DNA from: an uncultured Porphyromonadaceae bacterium
Lineage (GTDB): Bacteria > Bacteroidota > Bacteroidia > Bacteroidales > Muribaculaceae
Direction: 5' to 3'
DNA: 23,705 nt
Assembly: GCA_900540205.1 (NCBI GenBank)
Contig: UQER01000034.1
Span: 1-23,705, forward strand
The position numbers were made by a program, and so were the translations under genes. Below are positions 7,969 to 16,476 of this stretch, piece by piece. Numbering within the stretch: position 1 is the stretch's first letter; every line of letters begins with the position of its first letter. The notes beneath the pieces are model-generated. The model searched no databases and was not told the origin of the DNA. It was given only the letters and a program-made list of their open reading frames with translations.

Positions 7969-8007
7969 TGCGTCCGTAGGAAAGGACAGACATAATTACG
8001 AGGAACT

Positions 8008-10026
8008 ATGGAAATGGATATGGTTATGGAGAAGGAAAATGGGAATAGTGCGGAGTACGGGTGGAATGCGCGGATGGAGGCGGAGAACCGCAGGCGTGAA
8101 CTGCTGCTGGAGCGGGAGGCCACTGCGCATGATCCGCTCACCGGCAAGGGGAATGGCGAGGGGTGGATGAGGGTGAACCGCGCCTTCATTCACAAGCGGG
8201 TGAAGAATCCGGCGTTCCGGCCGGAGATGGCTATGGAGGAGGGGGTGTTTCCGCAGGTGCCGGTGGAGATGGCCGCCGACAAGGATTTGGCGAACGTGGG
8301 GTCGCGTGCGCAATGGCAGAAGCTGCGGATGCGCCATGATTTTGAATACTGGGCGGTGACGTGCGTCAGAATCAAGGACAAGGAGTCGGCGCGGCGCATC
8401 CCGTTCCGCCTGAATGCCGGGCAGCGGAAGCTGCTTGCCGTTTTCGAGGGGATGCGCCGGGCCGGCGAGCCTATCCGCGTCATCATGCTCAAGGCGCGCC
8501 AGTGGGGCGGGAGCACTCTGACGCAGATGTATATGGCATGGATTCAGTGTGTGCTCGTGTCCGACTGGCATTCGCTGATCTGCACACATGTCAACAGGGC
8601 GTCGGCCACAATCCGCGGGATGTATGATGCCATGCTTTCCGACTATCCCTCCGGCCTTTGGACCGATGCCGACGGTGAAGAGGGCAACGGCGGCAACACG
8701 GCGGCAAGAAAACTGCTGCCGTTTCAGGGGCAGAGCAGCATCAAAACCATCCCCGGGCGCCGCTGCTGCATCACGCTGGGGAGTTCGGAATGTCAGGATG
8801 CCATCCGTGGCGGCGATTATGCCCTTGCCCACCTGAGCGAGGTGGCGTTCTGGAAGGATTCGCCCAAAAGCACTCCCGGCGAGTTCATTCAGGCCATCTA
8901 TGGCGCGGTGTCGCGCAGGCCGCTCACCATGATTGTGCTTGAATCCACTGCCAACGGCGTAGGCAACTACTTCCATTCGGAGTGGGAACGATCGGTGGCC
9001 GGAAAGAGCGACAAGACGCCGCTGTTTGTGGCATGGTTCGAAATCCCCGTCAACCGGCGCAAGGTGGCTGACCACAAACGTTTCTGGGACAGTATGGATG
9101 CCTATGAACGCACGTTGTGGAGCGAACACGGATGCTCGCTTGAGCAGATAGCGTGGTATCGTTCGCGCCGCCGCGAGTACGCATCGGCGCAGCAGATGCA
9201 GGCCGAGTTCCCCACTACGCCGGTTGAGGCTTTCGCCAATACAGGTTTCAATGTGTTTGAGGCGGCCAGTGTGGCGCGCATGCGCGCCGGATGCGAGGAG
9301 CCGCAGACCGTGGGAGAGATAGCCTCAGGCAGCGGCATCGTAGTGGGCGAACGGTCGCTGTCGGCTTTGTCGTTCCGGGAGGATGCCACCGGCGCCTTGC
9401 GGATGTGGCGCGATGTGGTGAAGGGAGCGGCGTATGTGGTGACTGTGGATGTGGGGGGCCGTTCGGCCGCGGCCGACTGGAGCGTGATAGCCGTGCTGCG
9501 TGCCGACGGCGACAGACCGGAGGTAGTGGCGCAGTGGCGCGGACACACCGACCACGACCTGCTCACATGGAAAGCGGCGCAGATTGCCACCTACTACAAC
9601 AGCGCGCTGCTTGTGTTTGAAAGCAACACGCTCGAGAGCGAACGCTGCGGCGACGCTCCCGAGCAGGGTGCCTATATTCTGCATGAACTGTATGACGCCT
9701 ACCGTGAGCTTTACTGGCGCACACCCATCGACGGCGGGCGCTCCAAGCCGGGTTTCCATACCAACCGCGCCACCAAGCAGATGATTGTGACGGAACTGAT
9801 CGGCGCCGTGCGCGACGGCACCTACGTGGAGCGCGACACGATGGCCGCCGACGAGCTGGCCGTGTACGAGCAGCTGCCGAACGGGAGCTACGGGGCGCGC
9901 AGCGGGTGTCACGACGATATTCTGATGACACGCGCCATCGGGCTGCATGTGGTGCGCGAAACCACGCACCTCCGTGTCACCCTCGCCGGTGATTCCGACC
10001 TACGGCGGTTTCTGCGCGGGCGGTAA
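8008..10026 (+). CDS. Phage-type terminase large subunit, isolated
   Basis: 672-residue protein with the two-domain layout of phage DNA-packaging motors. The ATPase half has a Walker A-like loop KARQWGGST (162-170), a Walker B-like strand ending in S277-E278 (HLSEVAFW), and a coupling motif LESTANG (311-317). The C-terminal RNase H-like nuclease half shows D481 (VTVDVGG) with D490 nearby, E538 (LVFESNT) and H635-D636-D637 (HDDILMTRAIG). The N-terminal ~130 residues end in a terminase-like region (DFEYWAVTCV, then PFRLNAGQRKLL). The Walker A loop lacks the usual lysine before Ser/Thr (G168) and instead has K162 and R164, as in deviant terminase Walker motifs. The frame is intact. It is transcribed opposite to all neighbours, with none of the usual phage head genes beside it. 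Base composition looks like its surroundings. Identity is secure; its role outside a phage is unknown. Confidence 0.88.
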   Translation: MEMDMVMEKENGNSAEYGWNARMEAENRRRELLLEREATAHDPLTGKGNGEGWMRVNRAFIHKRVKNPAFRPEMAMEEGVFPQVPVEMAADKDLANVGSRAQWQKLRMRHDFEYWAVTCVRIKDKESARRIPFRLNAGQRKLLAVFEGMRRAGEPIRVIMLKARQWGGSTLTQMYMAWIQCVLVSDWHSLICTHVNRASATIRGMYDAMLSDYPSGLWTDADGEEGNGGNTAARKLLPFQGQSSIKTIPGRRCCITLGSSECQDAIRGGDYALAHLSEVAFWKDSPKSTPGEFIQAIYGAVSRRPLTMIVLESTANGVGNYFHSEWERSVAGKSDKTPLFVAWFEIPVNRRKVADHKRFWDSMDAYERTLWSEHGCSLEQIAWYRSRRREYASAQQMQAEFPTTPVEAFANTGFNVFEAASVARMRAGCEEPQTVGEIASGSGIVVGERSLSALSFREDATGALRMWRDVVKGAAYVVTVDVGGRSAAADWSVIAVLRADGDRPEVVAQWRGHTDHDLLTWKAAQIATYYNSALLVFESNTLESERCGDAPEQGAYILHELYDAYRELYWRTPIDGGRSKPGFHTNRATKQMIVTELIGAVRDGTYVERDTMAADELAVYEQLPNGSYGARSGCHDDILMTRAIGLHVVRETTHLRVTLAGDSDLRRFLRGR

Positions 10027-10045
10027 GAGTTTCAGCGCCGCAGCG

Positions 10046-11467
10046 TCAGAATTCTATCACGTTGCTTGACGATGCGGGTGGCGTGGCGGGCTGAGATGAA
10101 TCGCGGCGCTCCGCTCCCGGGGTTTCCGTCTTGGGTGTGGAAGTCGATGCCGGGTCTGTGGCGCGTTTGGTGGTGGTGTTGCGCACCACTTCGGCCATTT
10201 TGAGGTCGCGGTTGAAGGCAGGGTGATGCTCGAAAGCCTCGATCACGGCATCATCGTCGAACTGGTCTGGACGCAGGATTATGTAGTGCTTCGATTCGCG
10301 GGCACGGTTGATGGTGTCAACCTTCTCCTCGCCATACACCTTTTTCATGGTCTCCAGTTCGGTATTGCGCTGCTCCTCTTCGGGTGGAGTGGCAGGCTTG
10401 CTGAAAGGATTGACCGGTTTGGGTGTTTTGGGCTTCTTGGTGCTGTCGCCCTTGATGGAAAGCTCGAACCCGGCGGCAAGGATGGTGATTTTTATCTTGT
10501 TGCCCAGAGTGTCGTCGAAAGCGATACCGTAAATCACATCCACACCCTCGATGTTCGAGATGAACGATGTAAGCTCCTTGGCCTCGCCCATCTTGAACGG
10601 TATGTCGGCCTCGCGCGAGTAGTAGAGGTTGAACAGCAGGCGCTTCGAGCCGAAAATGTCCTTGTTCTTGAGCAGGGGAGAATTGAGGGCGTCCTCGATT
10701 GCGCGCGACACGCGATGCTCACCTTCGCCGAATCCAGTGGAGATTATAGCCGCGCCCCCGTTGCGCAGGGTGGTGTTCACATCCTTGAAGTCGAGGTTCA
10801 TGTAGCCGTGGCCGGTGATGAGTTCCGAGATGGAGCGTGCGGCGTTGCTCAGGGTGTCGTCGGCTTTGCCGAAAGCGTTGAGCCAGTCGAGGTCGGCGTA
10901 GATTTCGGTGAGCTGTTCGTTGTTCACCACCAGCAGGGCATCCACATACTTGCTCATCTCCTCAGCGCCGTCGAGGGCTTTCATGATTTTCTTCTCGCCT
11001 TCAAAAAGGAAGGGGATGGTGACGATGCCGATGGTGAGCAGACCGCGGTCGCGGGCTATGCGGGCCACCACGGGGGCCGCTCCGGTGCCGGTGCCGCCGC
11101 CCATTCCGGCGGTGATGAACACCATCTTGGTGTCGTCGTCGAATTCGCGTGCAATGTCGTCGGCGCTCTCCTCGGCGGCCTCGCGGGCCAGTTCGGGGTT
11201 ATTGCCGGCTCCCAGGCCTTCGGTGGTCTTGGGGCCGATGAGCAGACGGTTTGGCACGGGCGAGTTTTTCAGCGCCTGCCAGTCGGTGTTGCATACGAGA
11301 AAGGAAACTTTTTCGATTCCTTGCTCGTACATGTGGTTGACGGCGTTGTTGCCGCCGCCGCCCACGCCGATCACTTTGATGATTACGTCGCCGTGGCTGG
11401 CAACGTTCTGGCTGTCGTCGATGAAATTGGCGTCGCGCTCTATATCGTTTTTATAATTTTCGTCCAT
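10046..11467 (-). CDS. ftsZ: Cell division protein FtsZ
   Basis: Tubulin-like GTPase that polymerises into the Z-ring at midcell. 473 residues, longer than the ~380 of E. coli because of a long C-terminal tail. The nucleotide-binding glycine loop is at about 34-40 (GVGGGGN), the tubulin signature GGGTGTG at 124-130, and the T7 loop with catalytic D226 and D229 (NLDFKDV) at 224-230. The globular core ends near 340. The remaining 130 residues are a charged, Pro/Thr/Ser-rich linker containing HPAFNRDLKMAEV (415-427) and ending SSSNVIEF. The gene is last in the dcw run, 79 bp after ftsA. Its stop codon lies 19 bp from the stop of the convergent terminase gene. No -7 element was seen in the ftsA-ftsZ gap, so it probably depends on upstream promoters. 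Confidence 0.98.
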   Translation of the reverse strand: MDENYKNDIERDANFIDDSQNVASHGDVIIKVIGVGGGGNNAVNHMYEQGIEKVSFLVCNTDWQALKNSPVPNRLLIGPKTTEGLGAGNNPELAREAAEESADDIAREFDDDTKMVFITAGMGGGTGTGAAPVVARIARDRGLLTIGIVTIPFLFEGEKKIMKALDGAEEMSKYVDALLVVNNEQLTEIYADLDWLNAFGKADDTLSNAARSISELITGHGYMNLDFKDVNTTLRNGGAAIISTGFGEGEHRVSRAIEDALNSPLLKNKDIFGSKRLLFNLYYSREADIPFKMGEAKELTSFISNIEGVDVIYGIAFDDTLGNKIKITILAAGFELSIKGDSTKKPKTPKPVNPFSKPATPPEEEQRNTELETMKKVYGEEKVDTINRARESKHYIILRPDQFDDDAVIEAFEHHPAFNRDLKMAEVVRNTTTKRATDPASTSTPKTETPGAERRDSSQPATPPASSSNVIEF

Positions 11468-11546
11468 AATTGCGGATAGGATGCTTGATTGAACAGGTTT
11501 TGTTTGTTGTGTGTCAGTATGCTGTCACGGCTGGCGAAGAGAGGGA

Positions 11547-12947
11547 CTATTCGGTGAAATTCGTGTCGTCAACAGTCATGTTGGCTATGCTTTCCTTCAT
11601 TTTTGACAGGAGCGCGGAGAAACCGCTTTTGCGGGGCGACTTGTCTGGCTCCTTTCCTGTTGAAGGATCGGGGTCGTCGTCAACTATGCCGATGCGCGAA
11701 GGGCCTTCGTCAACGCCATCTTTATCAAGCAGGTCGTTATAGTTGGTATAGCCTCTTGGCTCTGCAGGCTCACCGGAATTCTCGGGAAGCGGTGTGAGAC
11801 ATTCGGCCTCGGGCATACGCGATGCGGCCACCAGCACAGAAATCACATCGACCATTTCGGTGCCGTGAATCGAGCCGTCGGTGATGCGTACCGATGCCGA
11901 AGGAGCGCCCTGACGCACCGGGAGCTTGCTCTGCTGCTGGAGCAGTTCGTTGAATCCACGCAGACGTGCACCGCCGCCCACAATCACGATGCCGCCGGGG
12001 AGATCGGCCGCCGTGACGCCGGCATACTCTATCTGGGCTATGATGTTGGCCACAATCTCGTCGGCGCGGGCGTGCACGTAGTTGTTTATGTCGGTGTAGT
12101 CGATCCCTTCGGCGTAGCCTTTGCCGCGGCGTGCGGCGTCGACAGCCAGAGCGTTGCCGCTCACTTTCTTTATCTCCTCGGCGCGCTCCTCGATGTAGTT
12201 GAGGGCTATGAGGTCGAGGGTGATGTTGCGCGAACCGATGGGGAGGGTGGCCACATAGACCGGGGCGCCTCCGCGGTAGACGGACACCGTGGTGGTCTCT
12301 GCCCCGAAGTCGACGAACATGCAGCCCAGACGGCGCTCATCCTCGGTGAGCACCATGGCGGCTTCGGCCAGCGGCCGGGTGATATAGCCGTTTATGTTGA
12401 GCCCCAGACGGTCGGTTATCACACGTCGGAGGATGCGTTTTATCTGAGGCGAGCAGCTGAGCACAGTGGCCCGTGCGCTGAGGCTCTGGCCGAAGGTTCC
12501 CACGGGCGAGGTCTGCGTCTTGTTGTCAACGGTGAAACGCACCGGCACCACATCCACCGTGTCGCGGTCGGGGTCGGTCGTTGCGGCGGCGCGTTTCTTC
12601 AGCTCGGTTATGATCGGTTCGGTGATTTCAGTCTCCACCGGGAGCTGCATGCTCACATCCACCATGGTGCTGGTGAGCGAGCGTCCTCCGAGTCCTACAT
12701 AGACACCTGTAATGGTGCGTGGCTCGACTGCCGGATAAGCCTGCAGGCGTTCCACCACGGTGTCGATGGCGTTGGCCACATCTACGTTCTGGATGCAGCC
12801 GTAGCGCACGCGGTCGGTGAGTTTTTCCTCTTCAACAGCGATTACGTCGACAACACCCGAGTTATCGACCACTCCGACGGCTCCCCTGATTTTGGAGCTG
12901 CCTATTTCGAATGCCACTATGTAGCGGCCGTTGTTGCGTTCTCCCAT
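11547..12947 (-). CDS. ftsA: Cell division protein FtsA
   Basis: Actin-like ATPase that anchors FtsZ filaments to the inner membrane. 466 residues. The actin-fold phosphate 1 segment FEIGSSKI is at 13-20, phosphate 2 FVDFGAETT at 211-219 and the adenosine segment VIVGGGARLRG at 321-331. After the core (ending near 378) comes an acidic linker. A C-terminal amphipathic helix follows (SGFSALLSKMKESIANM, about 441-457) that fits the membrane-targeting sequence. The position between ftsQ and ftsZ is the classical dcw order. Confidence 0.97.
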   Translation of the reverse strand: MGERNNGRYIVAFEIGSSKIRGAVGVVDNSGVVDVIAVEEEKLTDRVRYGCIQNVDVANAIDTVVERLQAYPAVEPRTITGVYVGLGGRSLTSTMVDVSMQLPVETEITEPIITELKKRAAATTDPDRDTVDVVPVRFTVDNKTQTSPVGTFGQSLSARATVLSCSPQIKRILRRVITDRLGLNINGYITRPLAEAAMVLTEDERRLGCMFVDFGAETTTVSVYRGGAPVYVATLPIGSRNITLDLIALNYIEERAEEIKKVSGNALAVDAARRGKGYAEGIDYTDINNYVHARADEIVANIIAQIEYAGVTAADLPGGIVIVGGGARLRGFNELLQQQSKLPVRQGAPSASVRITDGSIHGTEMVDVISVLVAASRMPEAECLTPLPENSGEPAEPRGYTNYNDLLDKDGVDEGPSRIGIVDDDPDPSTGKEPDKSPRKSGFSALLSKMKESIANMTVDDTNFTE

Positions 12948-12999
12948 ATTGTGTTTTGTGTCTGTGTAGGTATCGTTAGAGTTTAATTGTAGTAGTTTT

Positions 13000-13902
13000 C
13001 TATGGTTGTGCCTTTTGGGCCGGGGTGCCCGATGGTTTATGCTTGGGCGGGAGCGCCACCGTGTCGGTGCTGACGGAGGTGAGCATTGAGTTCACATCCT
13101 CGTTTTCGGTCTCGTCGCCCTCCTGGTCGAAGCGTATGAGCGGTTCGGGTATCGACTTCACGCGCCGGGTGGCCACCACCTGTCCGCGCCACTTTACATT
13201 CAGGGTGTCGTAGTAGGTCCACCCTTTGAGGGGGAGGACGCGGCGGTACATGGTCATCACGCGGCTGAGCTTGTTGTCAATGTCGGAAGTGTCGCCGAGA
13301 TTTATCACATGTCCGCGTATCATGGGGACAAGAATCACGTCGTGATGCCGCGGCTCCACCATGATTTGGGCCACGAGTGCGTTCCATGCAGAGTCGTTGC
13401 TGATGCGGCTCAGCAGGGGGAGCAGCATGCGTGGCTGATGTTCGGCGTCGAAGTGCCCGGTGATTACCGGCACGTCCAGGCGGAAACGGGCGTTGGCTGT
13501 CAGGCGCTTCCCCTCGCGGTTAATGTAGTAGGAGTGCCCCATATTGTCGAAGATGCGCGCCACCGGAATCATCGGGGTGACGGCGATGCGTATCTTGTTG
13601 GCTGCGGTACGTTCCACCACGGCATGCTCAATGTTGTCGATGGCGTTGAGCTTGGTTTCTATTGTGTGGACAGGCACACGGGAGGCAGGCAGGTCGGTGT
13701 TGTCGAGATGCCACTCGGCCAACAGGCGCTCCACTTCGCTTTTGCTCACGAAATTGCGCGAGGCGCCGTTCTGCATCACCTCGATCTGGAATCCGCGGCA
13801 CATGTCGCGTGCGGCCATGTCGTTGGATATCAGCAGCGCCATCACCAGATAGACAATGAGCACCACCGACAGCAAGCACCTTATGACACCTGTCTTCGTC
13901 AT
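13000..13902 (-). CDS. ftsQ: Cell division protein FtsQ
   Basis: Bitopic divisome protein that links early and late division proteins. 300 residues: a short cytoplasmic start, one membrane helix at about 6-26, then a periplasmic region. The segment FVSKSEVERLLAEW and the following VHTIETKLNAIDNIEHAVVERT pattern fits a POTRA domain. A beta-rich FtsQ domain follows (YINREGKRLTANARF, then PVITGHF and DTLNVKWRGQVVATR). FtsQ proteins are poorly conserved, so the call rests partly on location: 5 bp after murC and 52 bp before ftsA, with no ddl gene between them. The C-terminal ~60 residues are a hydrophilic tail. Confidence 0.9.
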   Translation of the reverse strand: MTKTGVIRCLLSVVLIVYLVMALLISNDMAARDMCRGFQIEVMQNGASRNFVSKSEVERLLAEWHLDNTDLPASRVPVHTIETKLNAIDNIEHAVVERTAANKIRIAVTPMIPVARIFDNMGHSYYINREGKRLTANARFRLDVPVITGHFDAEHQPRMLLPLLSRISNDSAWNALVAQIMVEPRHHDVILVPMIRGHVINLGDTSDIDNKLSRVMTMYRRVLPLKGWTYYDTLNVKWRGQVVATRRVKSIPEPLIRFDQEGDETENEDVNSMLTSVSTDTVALPPKHKPSGTPAQKAQP

Positions 13903-13907
13903 CTACT

Positions 13908-15296
13908 TCATTCGTGGTTGGATTTGACTGCCTCGGTTATTCCGGGCACAAGGTCGGAGATGTCGCCTGCGCCGGCAGTCAAAAGTATCTCAAATTTACG
14001 TTTTTTTATCGTATCCGTCAAATCCTCACGGCCAACCAGCTCTTTTTTTCCGCAGGTCACGCGGTCGAGGATAAGCTGCGAGGTCACACCCTCGATGGGA
14101 AGTTCGCGGGCCGGATAGATGGGGAGAAGGATTACCTCATCGGCCATCGACAGCGCCTGCGCGAAACCCTCGTAGAAATCGCGTGTGCGGGTGAACAGGT
14201 GGGGCTGGAACGCCACGGTGAGGCGGCGTCCGGGATAGAGCGCCTTTACCGAGGCGATGGATGCCTTGAGTTCGTCGGGGTGATGGGCATAGTCGTCGAT
14301 AATCACGCGCCCGTTGTTGCCGGGTTCCTTGAGGTGGAACTCGAAGCGGCGTTTGGCGCCCATGAAGCTGCCCATGGCTTCGCGTGCAACCTCCGGAGTG
14401 AGTTCGCCGGTGAGATGGCATGCCGCAAGCGATGCCACGGCATTTTCTATGTTCACTTCAACGGGTACGCCGAGGTTGATGCCGTCGATGCGTCCGCCGG
14501 GATATACGAAGTCGAAATGAATCTCGCCGTTGCCGTAGGTCACGTTCTCGGCGTGGAAGTCGCCGTGGTTGCGCGAGTAGCTGTAGACCTTCACACCTTC
14601 GGCGGGACGCGGATGCAGTTTCAGCCCCTCGTGCACAATCAGGCTGCCGCCGGGCTGCACAAGTTCGGTGAAATGGGCGAAGCTTTCCAGATACGCCTCC
14701 TCGGTGCCGTAGATGTCGAGGTGATCCGGGTCGGTGGAGGTTATTACGGCTATGTAGGGGCGGAGATGGTGGAACGAGCGGTCGAACTCGTCGGCCTCAA
14801 TCACGCTGTAGGGGCTTTCGGGGGCGAGCAGGAAGTTGGAGTTATAGTTGCGCAGCACTCCGCCGAGAAATGCGTTGCAGCGGCAGGGGGAGAGGTTGAG
14901 CAGATGCGCCGCCATAGACGAGGTGGTGGTTTTGCCGTGGGTTCCTGCAAAGCAGATACCCTTGCTTTCATGGGTGACACGGCCCAGTATGGCCGCGCGT
15001 TTCACAACCTCGAAACCACCGTTGCGGAAGAACGAGAGCACATGATTGTCGGCAGGGATGGCCGGTGTGTAGACCACCAGCGTGTCGGCCGGATTGCGGA
15101 ATTCAGCCGGTATGGCTGCGTCGGCATCGTCGGTGAAGCTTATCCGTGCCCCCTCGGCGATGAGATTGGAGGTGAGTTCGGAGGGAGTGCGGTCGTAGCC
15201 GGCCACGGCATATCCTTTGGCCATGAAATAGCGCTCAAGTGCCGCCATGCCGATGCCGCCTGCTCCCACGAAATATATATTTGTCATATCAGACAT
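13908..15296 (-). CDS. murC: UDP-N-acetylmuramate--L-alanine ligase (MurC)
   Basis: Cytoplasmic ATP-dependent ligase that adds the first amino acid, L-alanine, to UDP-MurNAc. 462 residues. The Rossmann-type UDP-binding loop GAGGIGM is at 11-17, the ATP-binding loop GTHGKTT at 118-124 (the GTHGKT form is typical of MurC), and the central-domain segment DDYAHHPDE lies near 330. The ATG at 15296 is used here; an ATG three codons further in (15287) is equally possible. It follows murG after 61 bp that contain a GC-rich palindrome, and it precedes ftsQ by 5 bp. Confidence 0.97.
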   Translation of the reverse strand: MSDMTNIYFVGAGGIGMAALERYFMAKGYAVAGYDRTPSELTSNLIAEGARISFTDDADAAIPAEFRNPADTLVVYTPAIPADNHVLSFFRNGGFEVVKRAAILGRVTHESKGICFAGTHGKTTTSSMAAHLLNLSPCRCNAFLGGVLRNYNSNFLLAPESPYSVIEADEFDRSFHHLRPYIAVITSTDPDHLDIYGTEEAYLESFAHFTELVQPGGSLIVHEGLKLHPRPAEGVKVYSYSRNHGDFHAENVTYGNGEIHFDFVYPGGRIDGINLGVPVEVNIENAVASLAACHLTGELTPEVAREAMGSFMGAKRRFEFHLKEPGNNGRVIIDDYAHHPDELKASIASVKALYPGRRLTVAFQPHLFTRTRDFYEGFAQALSMADEVILLPIYPARELPIEGVTSQLILDRVTCGKKELVGREDLTDTIKKRKFEILLTAGAGDISDLVPGITEAVKSNHE

Positions 15297-15329
15297 ATCT
15301 TGTTATACTAAGACTTTTTTATTACGTAG

Positions 15330-15350
15330 GGACGCACGGCTCGTGCGTCC
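15330..15350. repeat. Perfect GC-rich palindrome (REP-like) between murG and murC
   Basis: GGACGCACG (15330-15338) and CGTGCGTCC (15342-15350) form a perfect 9-bp stem with a 3-base loop. Neither strand shows a T-run directly after the stem, so an intrinsic terminator is unlikely and murC should still be transcribed. The sequence resembles dispersed REP-type palindromes and the core of the hairpin at 114-145. The number of genomic copies cannot be judged from this window. Confidence 0.65.
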
Positions 15351-15357
15351 GTGAAAA

Positions 15358-16455
15358 TCACTGGCGATGAACGAGCTGCAGCAGGGCGTCCACAATCTTT
15401 TCGTCGGCATCGGGGAGCGCCATTGCCTTGGCGTTCTCACCGAGCGAACGGAGCCGGTCGGGCGATGCGAGCAGCTGCTCCACGGTGTCGGCCAGTTGGT
15501 CGCGGCAGTCGCGGTCGAGCAGGGTCACTGCCGCGCCTCGGTCGGAGAGGGCTTCGGCGTTTTTGCGCTGATGGTCCTCGGCCACGTTGGGCGACGGCAC
15601 AAGCACCGCAGGCATGCCGGCAAGCTGAATCTCGGAGATGGTGCTGGCGCCTGCACGCGATACCATGAGGTCGGCTGCGCAGTAGACTATGTCCATATCG
15701 TCGATAAACGGCTGCACACGCAGATTGGGGTTGTCGATATCCTTCACAGCCTCCCGGCATTCGTCGGCATATAGCCGTCCCGTCTGCCACAGCACCGATG
15801 CGCCGAGCGAGAGGATGCGGTTCACTGCGGTTTTCATCGAATCGTTGATGGTGCGGGCTCCGAGACTGCCTCCTACCACAACCACAAGCGGACGCTTGGG
15901 GTCGAAGCCGAGACGGCGCTTGGCCTCGTCGCGCGGGGTGGAGAGGCTGGCGATGCTCTTACGCACCGGATTTCCGGTTTTCACAATCTTTTCGGCCGGG
16001 AAGAAGCGGTCCATCCCGTCGTAGGCCACGCAGATGCGGTCGGCCTTGGCGGCAAGCAGCTTGTTGGTCACGCCGGCATAGGAGTTCTGTTCCTGCACGA
16101 GGGTGGGGATGCCGCGGCGCTGCGCTTCCTTGAGTACGGGGCCTGAGGCGTAGCCGCCCACACCCACGCATGCGTCGGGAGCGAATGTGCGGAGCACCTT
16201 TTTGGCCTTGCGCATCGAGCGCCAGAGTTTGAGAAGCACCCCGAAGTTGCGCCACAGGCGTTTGCGGTCGAAACCGGCCACGGGCAGACCGACAATCTCA
16301 TATCCGGCCGCAGGCACGCGCTCCATCTCCATGCGCCCCTCGGCGCCGACAAACAGGATTTCCGCATCGGGCATGCGCCGGCGCACGGCGTTGGCTATTG
16401 AAAGTGCCGGGAATATGTGTCCTCCGGTTCCACCACCGGAAACAAGTATTTTCAT
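15358..16455 (-). CDS. murG: MurG, undecaprenyl-PP-MurNAc-pentapeptide N-acetylglucosaminyltransferase
   Basis: Peripheral inner-membrane glycosyltransferase (GT-B fold, GT28) that adds GlcNAc to lipid I to give lipid II. About 365 residues from the ATG at 16455. The frame can be extended two codons to a TTG at 16461, but the ATG gives the standard start MKILVSGGG. Motifs, counted from the TTG: GGGTGGH at 9-15 (lipid I and diphosphate binding), QEQNSYAG at 123-130, GGSLGA at 197-202, and the UDP-GlcNAc-binding SRAGASTISE at 268-277 with DHQRKNA at 296-302. It lies 21 bp after ftsW, its usual partner. Confidence 0.97.
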   Translation of the reverse strand: MKILVSGGGTGGHIFPALSIANAVRRRMPDAEILFVGAEGRMEMERVPAAGYEIVGLPVAGFDRKRLWRNFGVLLKLWRSMRKAKKVLRTFAPDACVGVGGYASGPVLKEAQRRGIPTLVQEQNSYAGVTNKLLAAKADRICVAYDGMDRFFPAEKIVKTGNPVRKSIASLSTPRDEAKRRLGFDPKRPLVVVVGGSLGARTINDSMKTAVNRILSLGASVLWQTGRLYADECREAVKDIDNPNLRVQPFIDDMDIVYCAADLMVSRAGASTISEIQLAGMPAVLVPSPNVAEDHQRKNAEALSDRGAAVTLLDRDCRDQLADTVEQLLASPDRLRSLGENAKAMALPDADEKIVDALLQLVHRQ

Positions 16456-16476
16456 TGTCAAATCATTTTTATCGGT

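Noticed and set aside
7996..9129. Open frame of 377 codons on the minus strand within the terminase gene
   Set aside because: Antisense shadow of the terminase, whose motifs run through the whole plus-strand frame; the predicted protein has no known motif.
8008..10026. Intact prophage
   Set aside because: Only one phage-type gene is present; both sides are ordinary host genes and no integrase, att repeat or structural gene was found.
10223..11479. Open frame of 418 codons antisense to ftsZ
   Set aside because: Shadow of ftsZ codons in GC-rich DNA; no start context or recognisable domain.
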